A stretch of 5,417 bases of DNA from Bifidobacteriaceae bacterium (GTDB lineage Bacteria; Actinomycetota; Actinomycetes; Actinomycetales; WQXJ01), in assembly GCA_031265345.1 (NCBI GenBank), contig JAISCU010000156.1, positions 1 through 5,417 of the forward strand. The letters run 5' to 3'. Positions 1-5,417 of this stretch are shown piece by piece (the first letter of the stretch is position 1; the number at the start of each line of letters is the position of its first letter). Both the position numbers and the translations under genes were made by a program. The notes beneath the pieces are model-generated. The model worked only from the letters and a program-made list of their open reading frames with translations, did not search any database and had not been told where the DNA came from.

Positions 1-3000
1 GACCGTTGCTGATCGACGGCCAGGACACGGGCCTGACCACCAACCCGTACTGGGAGGACCATCCCGCCCATGTGTTCGGGCAGGTCAGCGTCGGCCACGG
101 GATGTACATCAACCAGAAGACGCTCACTGTGACCGGCCCGGCCGGGCCCGAGCTGGCCGCCCGTCTCCGCTCCGCGCTGGACGAGGCGCTGGCCCAGGCC
201 GCCGAGGCCGGCCTGGCCCACGACCCGGCCCCCGGCTCGGCCCGGAGGCCGGCTTGGGCCGCGCCCGGGCTGGCCGTGCCCGGCGGCGACGACGGCCCCA
301 GGACGAAGGACGGCCACGTCCGCTCGGAAGGCGGCCGGTTCGAGGCGTACGATGCCGCCCGGGACGTCCACCAGCGCCTCCAGGTCGCCCCGTCACGGGC
401 CGCCGAGACCCGCGCCCTGGTGCGTCTGAGGGACTCGACCATGGAAGTGCTGGCCGCCCAGTCCGACCCCGGCTCCGACCCGGCCGCCCGCCAGGACCTG
501 CGCGACCGGCTGGGGCGCGAGTACGACGCCTACCGGGCGCGCCACGGCCCGATCAACTGTTTCGAGTCGCGGGCCGGCCGCCGACCGGCCGCCAAACAGA
601 CCCAGGCGAGGCTGAAGGACCTGGAGAGGCAATGGCGCGACACGCTCCCAGCCGAGTACAGCGCCGCCCAACGGGCCGCCGAGGCGCCCCCCGCCGATCT
701 CCGCGCCGCATGGGCGCTGGCCGCCGCCGAGCCAGGCGAACCCTCCCGGTCGCAGCCGCACCTGGCCGCGTTGCGCGCCGACCCGGACTTCGCCGCCGTC
801 CTGGCGTTGGAGCTATTCGACGAGGACACCCGCCAGGCCCGCAAGGCCCCCATCTTCGAGCGGGACATCCTGACCGCCGCCCCGAGGGTCATAAGCGCCG
901 ACAGCCCCGAAGACGCCCTCGCGGTCACGCTGGCCGAAACCGGAAGGGTGGACCTCGACCGGGCCGCCGAACTGCTGGGCGCCGACACGGCCACGGCCCG
1001 CGACCGCCTGACCGGCCTGGTGTTCGACGACCCGGCCACCGGCCGGCTCGTGCCAGCCGCGATCTACCTGTCCGGGGACCTGCGGGACAGGCTCGACGCC
1101 GCCACGGCATCGGCCAAAGACGACCCCGTGTTCGAGCAGAACGTCGCCGCGCTCCAAGCCGCCCTGCCGCCGACCATCCCACTCGAGGACGTCAACCTGC
1201 GGCCCGGAGCGCGGTTCGTCCCGCCCGACATGTACCAGGCGTTCGTCCGCGAGACGTTCTCCGCCGCCGGCAGGCACATCGAAGCCGAGGTCGGCATCGA
1301 CAAGGTCAGCGACCAATGGGAGATCACGAAACCGCCGCTGTCCGCGTTCGCCGACTCGGTCGTCTACCGGTACGGGGTGGAAGGCGACCGCAGCCCCCTC
1401 GACCTGATGGAGGCGGTGATGAACAACCGGTCCCTGCAGATCTGGCGCACCGACCCCAAGACCAAGAGACGCTGGCAAGACAAACCCGCCACCGAGCAGG
1501 CCAAAGCCCGAGCCGCCGCGATCACCGAGGCCTTCGCCCGTTGGGTCAACGCCGAACCCGGCCGCGCCCGCCAGATCGAGGACCGCTACAACCGGCTCTA
1601 CAACGCCTTCCAACCGCCCGACTGGGGACGGCTGGGGCATGCGCTAGCGCTGCCGGGCCTGTCCGCCACGTTCACACCGCACCCCTACCAGCGGGCGGCG
1701 GTCGCCCAGATCCTCCACTCCCCGGCGACGCTCCTGGACCATGTGGTCGGGGCCGGGAGGACCGGCACCATCGTGATGGCGTGCCACGAGCTGCGCCGGC
1801 TCGGGCTGGCGCGCCGCCCCTGGCTGGTGGTCCCCAACCATCTGGTCGAACAAGCCGCCCGCGAATGGCGCCAATGGATGCCGAACGCCGACGTGCTGGC
1901 GATCCCCACCGGCATCGACGCGCGGGCGCGGCGCGAATGGGCGGCCCGCGCGGGCGCCGCCGACCGCGACGTGGTGATCTGCCCCGCGTCGGTGTTCAAA
2001 CTGATCGCCGTCGATCCGGCCCGCGCCGCCGGGTGGCTCGAAGAGGACATCGCGCGGCTGCGCCAGGCCCTCGCGCACGCCAAACAGGGCGCGGACGGCA
2101 CGGACGGCGGCGCGTCGGACCCGCGCGCCCGCACCAGGGTCAAAGTGATCGAGAAAGCCATCGCCGCGAAGCAACGCAAATGGCAGGAGTCGATGGCCGG
2201 GAAGGATCCCGGCATCACGTTCGAGCAGACCGGCTGCGATTTCCTCGTGGTCGACGAGGCCCACAACTACAAGAACCTCGCCCGCGACTCGGCGATGTCG
2301 GACCTGTCCCACACCGGCTCGATCCAAGCCATGGACCTGGACTTCAAACTCCGCGGGCTGCGCGAGGCGAAAGCCGCCCACGGCGACTCGGCCACCCGCC
2401 CGGTGGTCGTGTTCGCCACCGGCACGCCGATGGCGAACCAGATCGGGGAACGGTGGGTGATGGCCCACTACCTGCGACCCGACCTGCTCGAACGGGCCGG
2501 AATCCGGTCTGTGGACGCCTGGGCGGCGCAATTCACGACCAACCAGATGAAGATGGAGCTAGGCCCGGACGGGGCGACCTGGCGGCTGAAGGAACGGGTC
2601 GCCGCGTTCGTCAACGTCCCGGAGCTGCGCGCCCTGGAACAACAATTCACGTCCACCGTCACCGCCGGGCAACTGACCGTCCAACGCCCGGCCTTGGCTG
2701 GCGGCGCCCGCCAGGTGATCTCCCGCGACCCGTCCCCGCACGTCGGCGAGTACGTCACCGACCTGGCGCGACGGGCCAACGACCTGCCGCCCGACCCGTC
2801 CCAGGACAACCTGCTGAAGATAACCTCCGACGGCGCGAAGGTCGCCCTCGACCCGCGCCTGGTCGGCCTGCCCGCCGACCCGGACGGAGGCCGGGTGGGC
2901 ATGGTGGCCGCCAAGATCGCCGAGATCTGGGAACGCACGAAGACCGACACGTACACCGACGCCGACGGGCGCCCGTCGCCGCTGCCCGGCGCCCTCCAAC

Positions 3001-5417
3001 TGGTGTTCTGCGACCGGTCTACCCCGCAGGACGGCTGGAACATCTACACCGAGCTACGCTCCCGGCTCATGCGGCTCGGGCTCGACCAGGCGGCCATCAG
3101 GTTCATCCACGAGGCGTCCAACGACCAGGAACGCGGCCGCCTGTTCCAGGACTGCCGCGACGGGCGGGTGGCGGTGCTGATCGGCTCCACACAGAAGATG
3201 GGCACCGGAGCGAACATCCAGACCCGGGCGGTCGCGCTGCACCACATGGACTGCCCCTGGCGGCCCGCCGACCTCGAACAACGCGAAGGCCGCGTCCTGC
3301 GGCAGGGCAACCAGAACCAGCAGGTCGAGATCTGCTCGTATGTGACCGAGAAGACCTACGACGCGGTCATCTGGCAGCACATAGTACGCAAAGCCGAGTT
3401 CGCGGACGCGATGCGCGTCAGCGACCCGGCCAGGGAGATGACCACCGACCCGGACGGTTTCGTCGTCTCCGCGAGCCTCGCCCAGGCCATCGCCACCGGG
3501 GACCCCCAGGTGCTGCGACGCGCCGAACTGACCGAGGAGGTCTCCCGCCTCGAAGCGCTGCGGTCCGCCCACACCACCGCGAAACAGGCGTTGCGCCAAA
3601 CGATCCGGGTCTGCCAGACCGAACTGGCCGGCCTGGAGCGCGACCGCCCGCTGCTCGAGGCGGCAGCCGCCTCGGTCAGCGACGGCGCGCGGCTCGTCTA
3701 CACGCCCATTGCGTCGATTCCGCGCCCCGACCCGGCGGACGCCGGCCGGACGCTGATGGCGCAACTCGCCCCGCTAGCGGGCTCCCGGCTGGCCGCCTCC
3801 AGGACGGACGCCCCGAGCCGCCTCGGCACGATCGGGCCGCTCGACGTGTCTGTTCAGCGCGCGGGCGAGTCGCTGTGGCTCCACGTGGCAGGCTGCCGCC
3901 AACTCGCGGCCGAGGTCAAGATCACCGAACTGCCGAACCACGCCACCGCCACCCCCCAGCAATGCGCGGGCCTGGCCACCCGCCTCGTCAACGCCTGCCG
4001 ACGCGCCCCGGCACGCCTCGAACGGTGCCTCCAACAAGCCGACCAGGCGAAAGAGCGGCTGGCCGACGCCTCGCGGCAACTCGACGCCACCGGCCCCTTC
4101 GACCACGCCGACAGGCTCGACGCCGCCCGCGCCGAATTGGCCACGATCAACGAGGCGTTGCGGACCTCCGGGATCGGCCTGGAGGACGGCCCCGAACCGG
4201 ACCAGCGGATCACGCCCGCCGAGTCCCACGGAGCGGTCCCCGACCGCGCCAGCGAACCGGCGACGCTGCGCCGCGGCGACGTGATCCGCGCCCTGCCGCA
4301 CAGATGGGACCGCAAAGGCGCGCCGAAAGGCATGCTCGAGGTCGCCTCGGCCGACCCTCTCCTGCTGCGCCCGGCCTCCCGCCCCGACCAGGAGCCGAGC
4401 GACCCCGGATGGGCCGGCGAATGGACCGTGGTCTCCCGGCTCGCGTCCGCGCTCGACCAGGTCGAGACCATAGCCCAACGCGACGGCTGGTCGATTCCCC
4501 GCGAATACGATCGGTTCGTGCCCGGACGGGCCATCGCCGTCGCCAAGACCACCGACCCGGCGCCGCGGGTGCGGGAAGGCGAACTGCTCGCGGTCGCGCA
4601 CCGCCACACCGGGCAGACCGAATGGGCCGACGGCGACGGCGGATTCACCCGCCCGGAGCGGGTCCGGCTGACGTTGGCGACCGCCGCCGGCTCCGAGCAG
4701 ATCACTATCCGCCAGCGCGACGTCTGCAAGGTCGCGGTCCGCGCCCCCGACCCACCCAAGGCCGCCGACGCCGACCGGCCCGCCGACCAGGCGCCAGCGC
4801 GCGAACTGGTGTGGGAGTCGAGCGACGAGCGACGAGTGCCGGTCGGCTCGTGGCGGCCCAAGCATTGGGGGCCGCTGCTCAGCCCCGACGGCGACACGAT
4901 CGACCCGGCCGGCGACGTGCACGTCAAGACCCGCCCCGGCCCGCACCTGAGCGAATCGCATTTCGCCGCGCTCTACCCGCCAGGCGAGGCCCGGAGCGTC
5001 GAACTGCGCCACACCCGGCCCGGCGACCTCGTGGCCGGTCGCGACGTCGACCCGAAGCTGCGCGGCATCTCCGGGCCCGTCCGGATCGTCGAATCCGACC
5101 GCTACTCGTCACGCGGCAAGATCTCCTACCAGGTGCCGGCCGACCCGGCCGGGACCGTCCACACCGTCAAACGGGACCTGACCGCCCGCACATGCCTCCT
5201 CGCCCGCTCCTACACGGAGCTGGACGAGGCCGACCTGCGGCTCCTGCTCGCCCCCGGCGCGCGCCGCACCGAGATGCGCCTGGCCGGCGACCTGGAGCCG
5301 GGCACCCTGTTGTGGTGCGGGGCCGAGCCCGCCGCCCCCGAGCACGCCGGGAGGCTCGTCGCCCGCCACCGGCCCTTCAGCAGCTACGACTCGTCCTCCC
5401 TCGAGCTCGAACGCCTC
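1..5417 (+). CDS. Giant DNA methyltransferase-helicase fusion protein (DarB-like), internal fragment, both ends missing
   Basis: This is one uninterrupted frame of 1,805 codons (first whole codon at base 3), without start or stop, so it is a partial gene. Motifs seen: a post-methylase segment with NPYW..HPAHVFG (residues 14-26), YLSGD (355-359), HPYQ (560-563), GAGRTGT (583-589), VVPNHLVEQ (609-617), DEAH (751-754), ATGTPMAN (805-812), GSTQKMGTGANIQ (1061-1073), PWRPADLEQREGRVLRQGN (1085-1103) and ATGDPQ (1163-1168). This order matches the large N6-adenine methylase plus SNF2/DEAH helicase proteins of plasmids, conjugative elements and phages, related to P1 DarB. That family is cytoplasmic; P1 DarB acts in cis to protect injected DNA from type I restriction, and is about 2,250 residues long. 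The full protein here should be at least that long, because the methylase domain is still missing. The role in this host is inferred. Oddity: Walker A lysine replaced by arginine. Family assignment is strong; exact function is not. Confidence 0.95.
30..155 (+). other. Protein segment: conserved region following the N6-adenine methyltransferase domain
   Basis: Residues 10-50 read GLTTNPYW, then HPAHVFGQVSVGHGMY, then TLTVTG. In methylase-helicase fusions a segment of the form N-x-Y-F...HPE-x-VLG, then a Gly-rich turn and a short beta strand, directly follows the Rossmann-type methyltransferase fold. Its presence at the left edge implies that the SAM-binding and NPPY catalytic motifs lie just upstream. 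The NPYW here is the family's post-methylase motif and not the catalytic NPPY tetrapeptide. The next part (residues about 51-73) is helical and Ala/Glu/Leu-rich, and it leads into an Ala/Pro/Gly-rich flexible linker (about 73-98). Confidence 0.7.
300..1667 (+). other. Protein segment: helical connector with winged-helix-like unit, between methylase and helicase
   Basis: Residues 100-555 have no catalytic motif but match the conserved connector of this family. There is a KDGHV turn (102-106), then a helical pair with LRDSTMEVL (142-150) and LRDRLGREYDAYRARHGPIN (165-184). After it come DPDFAAVLALE (260-270), and a compact unit, residues about 302-365, of the pattern helix - GRVDLDRAAELLG - helix - FDDP - YLSGDLRDRL, which looks like a small winged helix. 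Then follow NVAALQAALP (380-389), RFVPPDMYQAFV (404-415), and RYNRLYNAF (528-536) just before the helicase. The role is probably to position the helicase relative to the methylase or to bind DNA; that is inferred from pattern only. Confidence 0.6.
1668..2459 (+). other. Protein segment: helicase RecA-like lobe 1 (Q motif, Walker A variant, Ia, DEAH, TGTP)
   Basis: Residues 556-819 form the first ATPase lobe of a superfamily 2, SNF2/DEAH-like helicase. Motifs in order: Q motif HPYQRAAV (560-567, Q563), Walker A VVGAGRTGT (581-589) with R586 in place of the usual lysine, motif Ia VVPNHLVEQ (609-617), VVICPASVFKLI (657-668), Walker B VVDEAHNYKN (749-758), and motif III ATGTPMAN (805-812). Between VFKLI and DEAH lies a charged helical insert (about 675-740) broken by a Gly/Asp-rich loop near residues 696-704; the family commonly has a helical insert here. 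Known helicases use the Walker A lysine to bind ATP phosphates, so ATP hydrolysis is uncertain in this protein. Confidence 0.9.
2808..3410 (+). other. Protein segment: helicase RecA-like lobe 2 (motifs IV, V, VI)
   Basis: Residues 936-1136 form the second helicase lobe. It opens with NLLKITSDGAKVALDPRLVG (936-955), a hallmark of this family, followed by QLVFCDRSTPQ (999-1009, motif IV region), FIHEAS (1034-1039), motif V LIGSTQKMGTGANIQ (1059-1073) and motif VI, LEQREGRVLRQGN (1091-1103). Both arginines expected to reach the ATP, R1097 and R1100, are present, as is the DxPWRPAD block (1083-1090). It ends in VEICSYVTEKTYDAVIWQ (1108-1125). Nothing looks degraded here, which contrasts with the altered Walker A in lobe 1. 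Between the lobes (about 820-935) is a helical region with WRLKERVAAFVNVPEL (860-875). Confidence 0.9.
3480..4199 (+). other. Protein segment: paired coiled-coil-like helical regions after the helicase
   Basis: Residues about 1160-1225 begin with ATGDPQVLRRAELTEEV and continue as a long amphipathic helix with regularly spaced Leu, Ala and charged residues. After a less helical part (about 1230-1320) containing RLGTIGP and SLWLHVAG, a second helical stretch runs from about 1320 to 1390, including ATRLVNACRRAPARLERCL and later GPFDHADRLDAARAELATIN. Methylase-helicase fusions of this family carry the same layout: a helix after the ATGDP motif, a short beta-rich insert, then a helix pair with a PF turn and an L..L..L pattern. 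They may form an antiparallel arm that contacts DNA or the methylase; this is inference. A coiled-coil prediction was not run. Confidence 0.65.
4260..5417 (+). other. Protein segment: C-terminal beta-rich extension with recurring Gly-turn units, unfinished at window end
   Basis: Residues 1420-1805 show no motif that I recognise as a known enzyme. Short segments with a Gly turn followed by hydrophobic residues recur: LRRGDVIRAL (1422-1431), VPGRAIAVA (1506-1514), VREGELLAVA (1523-1532), TRPGDLVAG (1671-1679) and DLEPGTLLW (1763-1771). Between them are alternating hydrophobic strands and many Arg residues, which fits small beta-barrel modules such as SH3- or KOW-like folds, perhaps for DNA binding. 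A Pro/Ala/Asp-rich linker (about 1581-1599) separates an earlier part from a later part. The frame is still open at the last base, so the true C terminus is outside the window. Fold and function are unassigned. Confidence 0.5.

Noticed and set aside
42..53. NPYW as the catalytic NPPY-type motif of an N6-adenine methyltransferase
   Set aside because: The following HPAHVFG and Gly-rich turn match the conserved segment after the methylase domain in this family. The second Pro of NPPY is absent, and there is no room upstream in the window for the SAM-binding motif.
4820..4836. Short 7-base tandem repeat (gagcgac twice plus gag)
   Set aside because: It is in frame with the gene, encodes an ordinary polar stretch (SSDERR), and has under three copies. 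This is expected by chance in GC-rich coding DNA, and the reading frame continues normally on both sides.
124..5369. Many opposite-strand open frames of about 60-410 codons, the longest at 3774-5012, 1644-2531 and 813-1640
   Set aside because: They overlap the + strand gene throughout, and their translations are low-complexity Gly/Arg/Ala/Val-rich with no recognisable motifs. They are what a GC-rich coding strand yields in antisense, where stops are rare. The + strand frame has clear conserved helicase motifs across the same bases.
1..5417. Possible DISARM, BREX or other defence-island helicase
   Set aside because: The order post-methylase segment, YLSGD connector, helicase and ATGDP helical arm fits the DarB-like methylase-helicase fusions better, and no companion defence gene is visible in the window.
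1..5417. Promoters, terminators, origins, attachment sites, RNA genes or CRISPR arrays
   Set aside because: The entire window is coding in one frame. GC-rich inverted repeats occur, but none is followed by a T-run or sits in a gap between genes, so none can be supported as a regulatory site.

Overview
The window is the interior of one very large protein-coding gene on the + strand. The frame whose first complete codon begins at base 3 is open to the last base: 1,805 sense codons, with no stop seen on reading every line. The gene starts before the window and ends after it. I see no intergenic DNA, RNA gene, CRISPR array, insertion sequence, promoter or terminator. The long open frames on the opposite strand are by-products of strong GC bias. 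Residue n below means the codon starting at base 3n.

The sequence is very GC-rich (roughly 70% or more by eye), with third codon positions mostly G or C and no in-frame TTA noticed. This suggests a high-GC actinobacterium, or a mobile element living in one. The genus cannot be told from this sequence.

The protein belongs to the family of giant DNA methyltransferase-helicase fusion proteins carried by plasmids, integrative elements and phages, of which the phage P1 antirestriction protein DarB is the best known relative. In order, the window contains: (1) the conserved segment that follows the N6-adenine methyltransferase domain in this family (residues about 10-50), so the catalytic methylase should lie just upstream; (2) a linker and a helical, winged-helix-like connector ending in a YLSGDLR motif (about 100-555); (3) a full superfamily 2, SNF2/DEAH-like helicase core with Q motif, Walker A, motif Ia, DEAH, TGTP, motif V and motif VI (about 556-1135); (4) two long alpha-helical, coiled-coil-like stretches (about 1160-1390); (5) a C-terminal extension of at least 385 residues, probably beta-rich, with several recurrent Gly-turn segments, running off the window end.

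The most striking observation is that the Walker A motif reads GAGRTGT, with arginine where the catalytic lysine is expected, while every other helicase motif and the frame are intact. Either the protein has an altered or lost ATPase cycle, or the base at 1759 is a sequencing error. By analogy with DarB the likely role is in mobile-element DNA modification or antirestriction, but that is inference; no neighbouring gene is visible to support it.
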